This document shows positions 15,762 through 23,541 of a stretch of DNA of 64,000 bases, in pieces. A program made the translations under genes and the position numbers. The notes below the pieces were generated by a model. It saw only the letters and a program-made list of their open reading frames with translations, was not told the DNA's origin and ran no database searches. Origin of the DNA: an uncultured Muribaculaceae bacterium (GTDB lineage: Bacteria > Bacteroidota > Bacteroidia > Bacteroidales > Muribaculaceae); NCBI GenBank assembly GCA_910588035.1, contig CAJUPY010000001.1, positions 1 through 64,000 of the forward strand, written 5' to 3'. Each line of letters begins with the position of its first letter. Positions within the stretch are counted from its first letter, which is position 1.

Positions 15762-17342
15762 ATGTCAATTCTTACAGACGAAATAAGCCGCCGTCGAACT
15801 TTCGCTATCATCTCTCACCCCGATGCCGGCAAGACTACTTTGACCGAAAAACTTCTTCTGTTCGGTGGTGCTATTCACATTGCCGGAGCTGTGAAATCAA
15901 ATAAAATCAAGAAGACAGCGACATCAGACTGGATGGAGATCGAGAAGCAGCGTGGCATCTCGGTTGCGACATCTGTGATGGGATTCAATTATGGTGATTA
16001 CAAAATCAATATTCTTGACACACCCGGTCACCAGGATTTTGCTGAAGATACCTACCGCACTCTGACTGCCGTCGATTCTGTGATCATTGTCGTTGACGTT
16101 GCCAAAGGTGTCGAGCAACAGACTCGCAAATTGATGGAGGTGTGCCGCATGAGAAATACTCCGGTGATTATTTTTGTCAATAAACTTGACCGTGAGGGAC
16201 GTGATCCGTTTGATATTCTTGACGAACTTGAGTCAGAACTCAAGATCAATGTCCGCCCACTCAGCTGGCCTATCAACATCGGTGCTAAGTTCAAGGGTGT
16301 ATACAACATCTATGAGCATTCGCTCGATTTGTTCACGCCTAACAAACAGACAGTTTCTGAGCGTGTCGAGATTGCTGATGTCAATGATCAGGCCGTAGAT
16401 GACGCTGTTGGCGAGACCGATGCCGCGAAGTTGCGTGAGGATCTGGAGCTGATCGAAGGAGTATATCCCGATTTCGACGTCCGTAAATATCTCGACGGAA
16501 AACTTGCTCCGGTCTTTTTCGGATCGGCATTGAATACATTCGGAGTCAAGGAGTTGCTCGACTGCTTTGTAGAGATCGCCCCGTCGCCGAGATCAGTAAA
16601 GGCTGAGGAACGGGAAATCGTGCCCGAAGAAGAAAAATTCTCAGGTTTTGTATTCAAGATTCACGCCAACATGGACCCCAACCACCGCAGCTGCATCGCG
16701 TTTGTGAAAGTTTGCTCAGGCAAATTTGAACGTAATGCAAATTACAGGCATGTGCGTTCGGGAAAGATGATGAAGTTTGCGGCTCCAACTGCATTCATGG
16801 CTCAGAAAAAAAACATAGTAGACGAGGCTTTCCCGGGTGATATCGTCGGCATTCCCGATACCGGCAATTTCAAGATCGGTGACACTCTGACCGAAGGAGA
16901 GGAATTACACTTCAAAGGGTTACCAAGTTTCTCTCCCGAGATGTTCAAATATATCGAGAATACCGATCCCATGAAGTCTAAACAGCTCGAGAAGGGCATC
17001 CAGCAACTTATGGACGAGGGCGTGGCGCAGTTGTTTGTCAATCAGTTCAACGGGCGCAAGATCATCGGCACGGTCGGTCAGCTGCAGTTTGAAGTCATTC
17101 AGTACCGTCTGCTTCATGAGTATGGGGCGCAGTGCCGGTGGGAGCCTATCTCGCTTTACAAGGCATGCTGGATCGAGAGTGATGATGCCGAGGCTTTGTC
17201 TGCGTTCAAAAAACGTAAACATCAATACATGGCGATTGACCGTGAAGGTCGTGATGTATTCCTCGCCGACTCAAACTATGTGCTTCAAATGGCACAGAAC
17301 GATTTTCCTAAAATCAGATTCCACTTCACGTCTGAGTTCTGA
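15762..17342 (+). CDS. prfC: Peptide chain release factor 3
   Basis: RF3 is the GTPase that removes RF1 and RF2 from the ribosome after termination. The 526-residue sequence shows G1 ISHPDAGKTTLTEKLL, G3 DTPGHQDF with the catalytic His present, G4 VNKLDREGRDP, and the RF3-typical IHIAGAVKSNK and TSDWMEIEKQRGI. Length is standard. It lies between rfbD (23 bases) and mutL (14 bases), so the three are likely one transcript. Confidence 0.97.
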   Translation: MSILTDEISRRRTFAIISHPDAGKTTLTEKLLLFGGAIHIAGAVKSNKIKKTATSDWMEIEKQRGISVATSVMGFNYGDYKINILDTPGHQDFAEDTYRTLTAVDSVIIVVDVAKGVEQQTRKLMEVCRMRNTPVIIFVNKLDREGRDPFDILDELESELKINVRPLSWPINIGAKFKGVYNIYEHSLDLFTPNKQTVSERVEIADVNDQAVDDAVGETDAAKLREDLELIEGVYPDFDVRKYLDGKLAPVFFGSALNTFGVKELLDCFVEIAPSPRSVKAEEREIVPEEEKFSGFVFKIHANMDPNHRSCIAFVKVCSGKFERNANYRHVRSGKMMKFAAPTAFMAQKKNIVDEAFPGDIVGIPDTGNFKIGDTLTEGEELHFKGLPSFSPEMFKYIENTDPMKSKQLEKGIQQLMDEGVAQLFVNQFNGRKIIGTVGQLQFEVIQYRLLHEYGAQCRWEPISLYKACWIESDDAEALSAFKKRKHQYMAIDREGRDVFLADSNYVLQMAQNDFPKIRFHFTSEF

Positions 17343-17356
17343 CAATAGACAGCGAG

Positions 17357-19252
17357 ATGAGTGACATAATAAGACTTTTGCCAGATTCGGTCGCCAATCA
17401 GATTGCTGCCGGCGAGGTGATTCAACGCCCCGCATCGGTAGTAAAGGAATTGGTGGAAAATTCGATTGATGCCGGGGCAATGTCGGTATCGATCATTCTC
17501 AAGGATGCCGGACGCACCTTGATTCAGGTCGTTGACAACGGTTCAGGCATGTCGGCCACTGACGCAAGACTTGCCTTCGAACGACATTCGACCTCCAAAA
17601 TAACTGATGCGGCCGACCTCTTTTCTCTTCACACAATGGGATTCAGAGGAGAGGCACTGGCTTCTATCTGTGCGGTCTCGCAAGTGGAACTCATCACGAT
17701 GCAGAAAGGTGAATCGTTGGGTACGAAACTGGTGATAAGCGGTTCTAAAGTCGAGCTGCAGGAGCCGTGTGCTTCAACTCCGGGTTCAAATATGAGCGTC
17801 AGAAATCTCTTTTTCAATGTTCCTGCCCGGCGCAAGTTTCTAAAGAAAGATTCAGTGGAGCTGAGTAATATAGTGCATGAATTTGAACGGCTGGCACTTG
17901 TGAATCCCGATCATGACTTTGAGCTCATTCACAACGAAACGTTGATTCACAAATTGCTGAGAGGTTCGTTGAAACAGAGAATAGGGCAGTTGTTTGGCAA
18001 AACGGTGGAACGTCAGCTGATTCCGATTGAGGTAGACACGCCGATTGTGAAAATAAACGGTTTCATTGGCTTGCCTGAAAATGCACGTAAACGCAATGCA
18101 TTGCAATATTTCTTTGTCAACGGACGAAACATGCGGCATCCCTATTTTCATAAAGCGGTGATGTCATGCTACGAACAGTTGATCGCTGCCGATGCGCAAC
18201 CAAATTATTTCTTGAGTTTCACAGTCGACCCGTCGACCATCGATGTCAACATCCACCCGACCAAAAACGAAATCAAGTTTGAGAACGAACAGTCGATATG
18301 GCAGATTCTCGGAGCTGCTGTCAGGGAGTCGTTGGGTAAATTCAATGCAGTCCCTTCCATTGAATTTGATATTGAGGACAGTCCTGAGATTCCGGTATTC
18401 AACCCCGATGCAGGTGCCTCACATGGTCTTGACATAGATGAAAACTACAATCCATTTGCAGTCCAATCAAAATCCACATCTGTCAGATCAAGTTCGATAA
18501 ACGATGTTTTGAGGCAGACATCATCTGATTGGGAAAAACTCTATGAAGGCTTTTCTAAAGAATCGTCGGTCGGTCATTTCCCTGATGATACCGGCATTGT
18601 CAGAGGCAGCAGTCTGAATCATGCCGATGATTCAGAATTCAGACTTGCTGACAACCAACCTTCAACTCTTGATATAGACGATTCCTTTCAGCAGACAAAC
18701 GATGTCATGCAGCTTAAGGGTCGCTACATAGTCTCTCCCGCGAAGTCGGGGCTCATGGTGATAGACCAACACCGTGCACATGTGTTGATTTTATTTGAGA
18801 AATATCTCGCAGGCATGAAAAACGGTTCCTGCGGATCTCAGAAAGTGATCTTTCCCGAGGTCATAAGATTGTCGGCCTCGCAAAATGTGTTGCTTGACAG
18901 CATGATCGACAGTGTCGCTCAGCTCGGATTTGAGTTATCTTTTCTCGGAGACAACAGTTGGGCGATAAATGGAGTTCCGTCTCTGATGGGGAAACTGAAT
19001 GCTGTCGACACATTGATGAAATTGATAGAAAATGTAGCTGACGGTGGTGATGTCGATCAAGATGACATAAATCGCCATGTCGCATTGTCAATGGCAAAGG
19101 CATCGGCGATTCAGCATGGCAAGGTTCTGTCCACTGCCGAAATGGAGTCATTGATGAGTGAGTTGTTTTCTCTTCCGGCTCCGTCCTATACACCCGACGG
19201 ATTGACTGTGGTCTCGATTATATCTGTCGATGAGATCGCAAACAGGTTCTGA
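17357..19252 (+). CDS. mutL: DNA mismatch repair protein MutL
   Basis: The 631-residue protein has the GHKL ATPase domain: IRLLPDSVANQIAAGEV, VDNGSGM, and TMGFRGEALASI. A linker follows from about residue 335 to 430 and then the dimerisation domain. The C-terminal endonuclease signatures are degraded: DQHA-x2-E-x4-E appears as DQHRAHVLILFE starting at D470 (Ala to Arg and the metal-binding Glu to Val), and the expected CPHGRP is TPDGLT. Mismatch recognition coupling should be intact but nicking activity probably is not. It is the end of the rfbD-prfC-mutL run. The start ATG is the first in frame, 14 bases after prfC. Confidence 0.96.
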   Translation: MSDIIRLLPDSVANQIAAGEVIQRPASVVKELVENSIDAGAMSVSIILKDAGRTLIQVVDNGSGMSATDARLAFERHSTSKITDAADLFSLHTMGFRGEALASICAVSQVELITMQKGESLGTKLVISGSKVELQEPCASTPGSNMSVRNLFFNVPARRKFLKKDSVELSNIVHEFERLALVNPDHDFELIHNETLIHKLLRGSLKQRIGQLFGKTVERQLIPIEVDTPIVKINGFIGLPENARKRNALQYFFVNGRNMRHPYFHKAVMSCYEQLIAADAQPNYFLSFTVDPSTIDVNIHPTKNEIKFENEQSIWQILGAAVRESLGKFNAVPSIEFDIEDSPEIPVFNPDAGASHGLDIDENYNPFAVQSKSTSVRSSSINDVLRQTSSDWEKLYEGFSKESSVGHFPDDTGIVRGSSLNHADDSEFRLADNQPSTLDIDDSFQQTNDVMQLKGRYIVSPAKSGLMVIDQHRAHVLILFEKYLAGMKNGSCGSQKVIFPEVIRLSASQNVLLDSMIDSVAQLGFELSFLGDNSWAINGVPSLMGKLNAVDTLMKLIENVADGGDVDQDDINRHVALSMAKASAIQHGKVLSTAEMESLMSELFSLPAPSYTPDGLTVVSIISVDEIANRF

Positions 19253-19286
19253 AAGTGGCAAATTATAAATTTATCAGGTCATTTTC

Positions 19287-19316
19287 TTGCAAAGTCAAAA
19301 ATAATTGGTAATTTTG
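19287..19316 (+). promoter_or_regulatory. Promoter of the aromatic amino acid operon
   Basis: TTG at 19287-19289 is followed 19 bases later by TAATTTTG at 19309-19316, a strong match to the Bacteroidota TTG/TAnnTTTG promoter. The predicted start would be around 19321-19325, leaving only about 12-15 bases before the leader-peptide ATG at 19336. Confidence 0.75.
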
Positions 19317-19335
19317 CAGCGTAGACACAAAACAA

Positions 19336-19413
19336 ATGACACGATTTTACGCATATTATTCTTTTTCGTATTTTTATTTTGATAGAAATAGAAACGGGAT
19401 TCTGTGCTTATGA
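19336..19413 (+). CDS. Phe/Tyr-rich leader peptide of the aromatic operon
   Basis: A 25-codon open frame (ATG 19336, TGA 19411-19413) begins MTRFYAYYSFSYFYF. Nine of the twelve codons 4-15 are Phe or Tyr (four TTT Phe codons; one TAC and four TAT Tyr codons). It sits just downstream of a strong promoter and upstream of pheA. Its last codons overlap the first arm of the attenuator hairpin (19395-19402). The composition and position are what a ribosome-mediated attenuation leader for Phe/Tyr biosynthesis should show. Translation is inferred from the sequence alone. Confidence 0.8.
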   Translation: MTRFYAYYSFSYFYFDRNRNGILCL

Positions 19414-19479
19414 ACAATTGATGAAAATGATCTGAAATATGATAGGAATCCCGGACAGCAATGCTCGGGATTCATTTTT
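19395..19479 (+). promoter_or_regulatory. Transcription attenuator with alternative hairpins
   Basis: Three segments compete: CGGGATTC at 19395-19402 (inside the leader peptide), GAATCCCG at 19446-19453, and CGGGATTC at 19466-19473. Segments two and three form the terminator. Segments one and two form the antiterminator. A ribosome stalled on the Phe/Tyr codons leaves segment one free and permits read-through; a ribosome reaching the stop covers segment one and lets the terminator form. Confidence 0.78.
19446..19479 (+). terminator. Attenuator terminator before pheA
   Basis: GAATCCCG and CGGGATTC form an 8-bp stem that can be extended by an inner AGC/GCT pairing, followed by ATTTTT. It ends 14 bases before the pheA ATG at 19494. 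Confidence 0.78.
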
Positions 19480-19493
19480 AAAAAACAACGATA

Positions 19494-20345
19494 ATGACAC
19501 CGTCAACAAAACGAGTAACAATACAAGGCATAGCAGGCTGTTTCCATGACGCTGCGGCAAGAAACTATTTCGCTGATGAGGAGATCGAGACATTGCCGTG
19601 TGACACATTCCAGCATATGTTTGAGACTCTATCTTACGATGCATCGCTGATTGGCATAATGGCGATAGAAAATACCATCGCCGGAAGTCTCCTTGCCAAC
19701 CATGAGCTTCTCCGACAAAGTTCTCTGACCGTTATTGGTGAATATAAGATGAAAATCTCTCATGTCTTGTGTGCCCTGCCGGGTGAGACTATTGAGACAC
19801 TGTGTGAGGTGAACAGTCACCCTATGGCACTGATGCAATGTGAGAATTTTCTGCGCAAACACCCACATTTGAAAATGATCGAGAAGTTTGACACAGCCGG
19901 TAGCGCTATGGAAATAGCCAGAGATCAACTGAAGGGACATGCTGCCGTGTGCGGTGAATATGCCGCCAATCTCTATGGCTTGAACATTCTTGAAAAAGGC
20001 ATCGAGACAAACAAACGCAACTCCACCCGCTTTCTGGTTTTGGCTGATCCGTTGATTGCGGCAGAGATGAGACCACGTGAATCAGAACTTGACAAGGCCT
20101 CGATTGTCTTCACATTGCCCCACACCAACGGCGCATTGTCAAAAGTGCTCACGATTTTATCTTTTTACGACATAAACATGTCAAAGATTCAATCTATGCC
20201 TATCGTTGGCCGGGAATGGGAATATAGATTCTATGTTGATTTGACTTTCGACAGTTTTGTGCGCTACCGCCAGTCGATCGATGCAATCAGACCATTGTTG
20301 AACGATTTAAAAATTCTCGGAGAATATGTCGAATTCAAGTCTTAA
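19494..20345 (+). CDS. pheA: Prephenate dehydratase
   Basis: The enzyme converts prephenate to phenylpyruvate on the way to phenylalanine. The 283-residue protein has GIAGCFHDAAARNYF near the start, GIMAIENTIAGSL, HPMALMQCENFL, and NSTRFLVL carrying the family's catalytic TRF motif. A C-terminal ACT domain (from about residue 200: ASIVFTLPHTNGALSKVL) is the expected Phe-binding regulatory part. There is no fused chorismate mutase; that activity is in the third gene of the operon. It overlaps the next gene by 20 bases. Confidence 0.94.
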   Translation: MTPSTKRVTIQGIAGCFHDAAARNYFADEEIETLPCDTFQHMFETLSYDASLIGIMAIENTIAGSLLANHELLRQSSLTVIGEYKMKISHVLCALPGETIETLCEVNSHPMALMQCENFLRKHPHLKMIEKFDTAGSAMEIARDQLKGHAAVCGEYAANLYGLNILEKGIETNKRNSTRFLVLADPLIAAEMRPRESELDKASIVFTLPHTNGALSKVLTILSFYDINMSKIQSMPIVGREWEYRFYVDLTFDSFVRYRQSIDAIRPLLNDLKILGEYVEFKS

Positions 20346-21510
20346 AGAAATCAGACCTGCCGACAGGGTACTTGATGTTCAGGAATATTATTTCTCAAAA
20401 AAATTGCGTGAGATAGCCGATCTCAATGCCAGAGGCTATGATATAATCTCACTTGGCATCGGCGGTCCTGACCGTAAGCCGTCGGAAGATGTCATTGACA
20501 CACTGTGTGAGCAGGCACGCATACCGACCAACCACAGCTATCAGCCTTACGTCGGAATTCCGGAGCTGCGTTGTGCTTTTTCAAAATGGTATGACCGTCA
20601 CTATGGTGTCAAACTTGATGCAAACACCGAGATTCAACCGTTGATAGGCTCCAAAGAGGGAATTCTCCACACCTCTCTGGCATTTCTGAATCCGGGAGAC
20701 GGTGTTCTGATTCCTGATCCGGGTTACCCCACCTACAGTTCTGTCACACGTCTTGTCGGTGCCGAACCGTTTTATTATGATCTCGTGGAAGACAATCACT
20801 GGTTGCCCGATTTTGAACAGCTTGAATCGATGCCGCTTGAGAAAATAAAGTTGATGTGGATAAACTATCCCCACATGCCGACCGGTGCCCGGCCCACCCG
20901 GCAGATGTTCGAAAAGATAGTTGAGTTCGCAAAACGCCACTCGATCGTCATTGCCCATGACAACCCCTATAGTTTCATTCTTAACAACAATCCGCAGAGC
21001 CTGCTTGGAATTCCGGGTGCTCGCGAGGTCGTGATAGAGATGAACTCTCTTAGCAAAAGCCATAACATGGCCGGGTGGAGAATTGCGATGCTTGCGTCAA
21101 ATCCGACATTCATCAACTGGATTCTCAAAGTAAAATCAAATATAGATTCAGGGCAGTTCAAGCCAATGATGCTTGCTGCGGTGAAGGCACTCGAGGCTCC
21201 CGACAGTTGGTATGAGGAACTCAATGAGGTTTACGGCCGTCGCCGAAAAGTGGCGGAGCAGATCATGAATGAACTGAACTGTCGTTTTGATCAGGAGCAA
21301 AGAGGACTGTTCCTGTGGGGGCGGATTCCCGACAGCGAAAAATCGTCAGAAACCCTTGCGGACAAAATACTTGACCGCGCACGTGTTTTTGTGACCCCCG
21401 GATTTATTTTCGGCTCCAACGGTTTGCGTTATATACGCATCTCGCTATGCGCCACCGAAGAGAAATTAAATGAAGCACTACAACGAATTAAAATAATGAA
21501 TAATGACTGA
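20326..21510 (+). CDS. Class I/II PLP-dependent aminotransferase (probably aromatic)
   Basis: A 394-residue fold-type I aminotransferase. It shows IISLGIGGPDRKPSE, the substrate-binding PDPGYPTYSSVT, HDNPYSF, and MNSLSKSHNMAGWRIA with the PLP-binding Lys in SLSKS. It lies between pheA and the DAHP synthase gene, so it most likely transaminates phenylpyruvate and 4-hydroxyphenylpyruvate (or prephenate). Sequence alone would also allow an LL-diaminopimelate aminotransferase-like role. The ATG overlaps the end of pheA by 20 bases, consistent with coupled translation. Confidence 0.9.
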   Translation: MSNSSLKEIRPADRVLDVQEYYFSKKLREIADLNARGYDIISLGIGGPDRKPSEDVIDTLCEQARIPTNHSYQPYVGIPELRCAFSKWYDRHYGVKLDANTEIQPLIGSKEGILHTSLAFLNPGDGVLIPDPGYPTYSSVTRLVGAEPFYYDLVEDNHWLPDFEQLESMPLEKIKLMWINYPHMPTGARPTRQMFEKIVEFAKRHSIVIAHDNPYSFILNNNPQSLLGIPGAREVVIEMNSLSKSHNMAGWRIAMLASNPTFINWILKVKSNIDSGQFKPMMLAAVKALEAPDSWYEELNEVYGRRRKVAEQIMNELNCRFDQEQRGLFLWGRIPDSEKSSETLADKILDRARVFVTPGFIFGSNGLRYIRISLCATEEKLNEALQRIKIMNND

Positions 21511-22576
21511 TTTACTTCCTGTCGGCTTTGAAGATACGCCGAAGAATAGCCCGATATTGATTGCCGGCCCATGCAGTGCCGAAACAGAGGAACAAGTATT
21601 GTCAACCGCAAGAGAACTTTCTTCTTATGGCGTTAAACTGTTCCGTGCCGGAATATGGAAACCACGCACCAAACCCGGTGGTTTTGAAGGCGTCGGATCT
21701 GAAGGCTTGCAATGGTTGAGAAAAGTCAAGGATGAAACCGGAATGAAGGTCGCTACCGAGGTTGCCAACAAACACCATGTCGAAGAGGCTCTTGATGCCG
21801 GGATAGATCTGATCTGGATCGGTGCCCGCACTTCTGCCAATCCGTTTGCAATGCAGGAAATCGCGGATACATTGGCAGAAAGAAACAGCGATGTTCATGT
21901 TCTTGTGAAAAACCCGGTAAATCCCGACCTGGAATTGTGGATAGGTGCCATTCAGCGTCTTTACAATGCCGGAATCAGACATCTCGGTGCTATTCACCGA
22001 GGTTTCAGCACCTATGGCAAACACCTGTACCGTAATCTGCCTCAATGGCATATTCCAATTGAATTGCGTCGCCGCTTGCCTCAGTTGCCGATAATATGTG
22101 ATCCCAGCCACATCGGTGGCCGGCGTGAATTGGTCGCACCTATTTCCCAGCAGGCATACGACATGGGGTTTGACGGACTTATAATCGAGAGCCACTGTGA
22201 CCCCGACTGTGCCTGGAGCGACAAGGCACAGCAGATAACTCCCGAGGTGCTGAATTTTGTAGTAAATTCACTGGTGACACGTGATCAGCACTATACAACT
22301 GAAAATCTTACCTTGCTTCGTCAGCAGATCGATCAGGTCGATAACGAACTCCTTGAAATATTGAATAAACGAATGAGAGTGTGTCGTGAGATCGGACAGT
22401 ACAAAAAAGAACACGGCATGACGGTGCTCCAGACCGGGCGTTATGACGACATTATGCAATCACGTGTAAAACTCGCCACGGAAATGGGCATGAGTGCCGA
22501 TTTTATGAGAACGGTACTATCTTCGATACATGAGGAATCGGTAAGACAGCAACTTGAAATTTTCAACCGTCGGTAA
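21503..22576 (+). CDS. Bifunctional DAHP synthase / chorismate mutase
   Basis: The N-terminal about 260 residues form a type I-beta (KDO8PS-like) 3-deoxy-7-phosphoheptulonate synthase: LIAGPCSAETEEQV, FRAGIWKPRTKPGGFEG, ATEVANKHHVEEAL, VKNPVNPDLELWIGA, CDPSHIGGRREL. The C-terminal about 90 residues form an AroQ chorismate mutase: LRQQIDQVDNELLEILNKR, with CREIGQYKKEHG following. It therefore supplies both the first step of the shikimate pathway and the branch toward prephenate. It overlaps the aminotransferase by 8 bases and precedes tyrA by 3 bases. Confidence 0.95.
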   Translation: MTDLLPVGFEDTPKNSPILIAGPCSAETEEQVLSTARELSSYGVKLFRAGIWKPRTKPGGFEGVGSEGLQWLRKVKDETGMKVATEVANKHHVEEALDAGIDLIWIGARTSANPFAMQEIADTLAERNSDVHVLVKNPVNPDLELWIGAIQRLYNAGIRHLGAIHRGFSTYGKHLYRNLPQWHIPIELRRRLPQLPIICDPSHIGGRRELVAPISQQAYDMGFDGLIIESHCDPDCAWSDKAQQITPEVLNFVVNSLVTRDQHYTTENLTLLRQQIDQVDNELLEILNKRMRVCREIGQYKKEHGMTVLQTGRYDDIMQSRVKLATEMGMSADFMRTVLSSIHEESVRQQLEIFNRR

Positions 22577-22579
22577 ATC

Positions 22580-23353
22580 ATGAAAATACTTATTCTTGGC
22601 GCAGGAAAAATGGGCACTTTCTTCTGCGATCTGCTGTCATTCAACCATGAAGTCGCCGTATATGATCCCGACCGTGAGAAATTGCGTTTCACGTTCAATG
22701 CACTGAGGTTTTCCAATCTTGATGAGATTGACACATTTGAGCCTCAATTGGTCATCAATGCCGCGACCGTAAAGTTTACGATTCCGGCTTTTGAGGCTGT
22801 GTTACCCCATTTGCCGTCGTCTGCAATCCTTTCTGACATCGCATCGGTAAAGACCGGTCTGCCCGAATTCTATGAATCAGCCGGACACCCGTTCGTGTCA
22901 ACTCACCCGATGTTCGGACCGACGTTTGCCTCGATGAGCGATCTTAGCCGTGAGAATGCGATCATAATTTCCGAGGGAGATCATCTTGGAAAAGTTTTCT
23001 TCAGAGATCTTTACAATCAGTTGCATCTCCACATCGAGGAATATACGTTCAGTCAACACGATGAGACGATAGCCTATTCAATCGCCATTCCGTTTGCTTC
23101 GACTCTCGTTTTCGGAAGTGTGATGAAACATCAGGATGCTCCGGGCACCACATTCAAGCGACATATGGCAATCGCCCGTGGGGTGATGAGTGAAGATGAC
23201 TATCTTCTCAGCGAAATATTGTTCAATCCCCACACTCCGTCGCAACTGGAACTTATTCAGGAAAAATTGAATCAATTGCAACAAATTGTGAAAAAACGCG
23301 ATTCCGAAGCGATGAGAATCTATCTCGAGAAAGTGCGTGAAAACATCAGATGA
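22580..23353 (+). CDS. tyrA: Prephenate dehydrogenase family protein
   Basis: A 257-residue NAD(P)-binding protein. It starts with the Rossmann motif ILILGAGKMGTFF, then VINAATVKFTIPAF, LSDIASVKTGLPEF and the family motif STHPMFGPTF. It should oxidise prephenate to 4-hydroxyphenylpyruvate for tyrosine. It has no chorismate mutase or ACT domain. As the last enzyme gene of the operon it is followed by a small open frame and a strong terminator. Confidence 0.92.
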   Translation: MKILILGAGKMGTFFCDLLSFNHEVAVYDPDREKLRFTFNALRFSNLDEIDTFEPQLVINAATVKFTIPAFEAVLPHLPSSAILSDIASVKTGLPEFYESAGHPFVSTHPMFGPTFASMSDLSRENAIIISEGDHLGKVFFRDLYNQLHLHIEEYTFSQHDETIAYSIAIPFASTLVFGSVMKHQDAPGTTFKRHMAIARGVMSEDDYLLSEILFNPHTPSQLELIQEKLNQLQQIVKKRDSEAMRIYLEKVRENIR

Positions 23354-23398
23354 ACTATTGACGTTATAATGTCGTTAATATGAAAAACTATTGCGACT

Positions 23399-23491
23399 AT
23401 GGATAAGAAAGAAGAAAAAGTAAAAGCTGAAATTGTTGTTGACTCTGCCGATGTTGACAGATATGCAAAAGTAAGTAAGAAACAGAAATGA
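23399..23491 (+). CDS. Possible 30-residue charged protein
   Basis: ATG 23399 to TGA 23489-23491 encodes 30 residues starting MDKKEEKVKAEIVVDSADVD and ending in a basic tail. The stop codon touches the terminator hairpin of the aromatic operon. No family is recognised. The frame is short enough to occur by chance, but codon choice and the position between tyrA and the terminator are compatible with a real small gene. Confidence 0.4.
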   Translation: MDKKEEKVKAEIVVDSADVDRYAKVSKKQK

Positions 23492-23520
23492 AAAAGAGCC
23501 GCTTTCGAGCGGCTCTTTTT
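23491..23520 (+). terminator. Intrinsic terminator between tyrA and gdhA
   Basis: AAAAAGAGCCGCT, loop TTCG, then AGCGGCTCTTTTT. The symmetric A and T runs make it work for both the aromatic operon and the convergent gdhA gene. Confidence 0.92.
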
Positions 23521-23541
23521 CATTTCAATATGGTTTGGTGA

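Noticed and set aside
23380..23406. 8-codon peptide MKNYCDYG before the 30-residue frame
   Set aside because: Too short and without hairpins that would suggest a leader role; it lies after tyrA, not before a biosynthetic gene.
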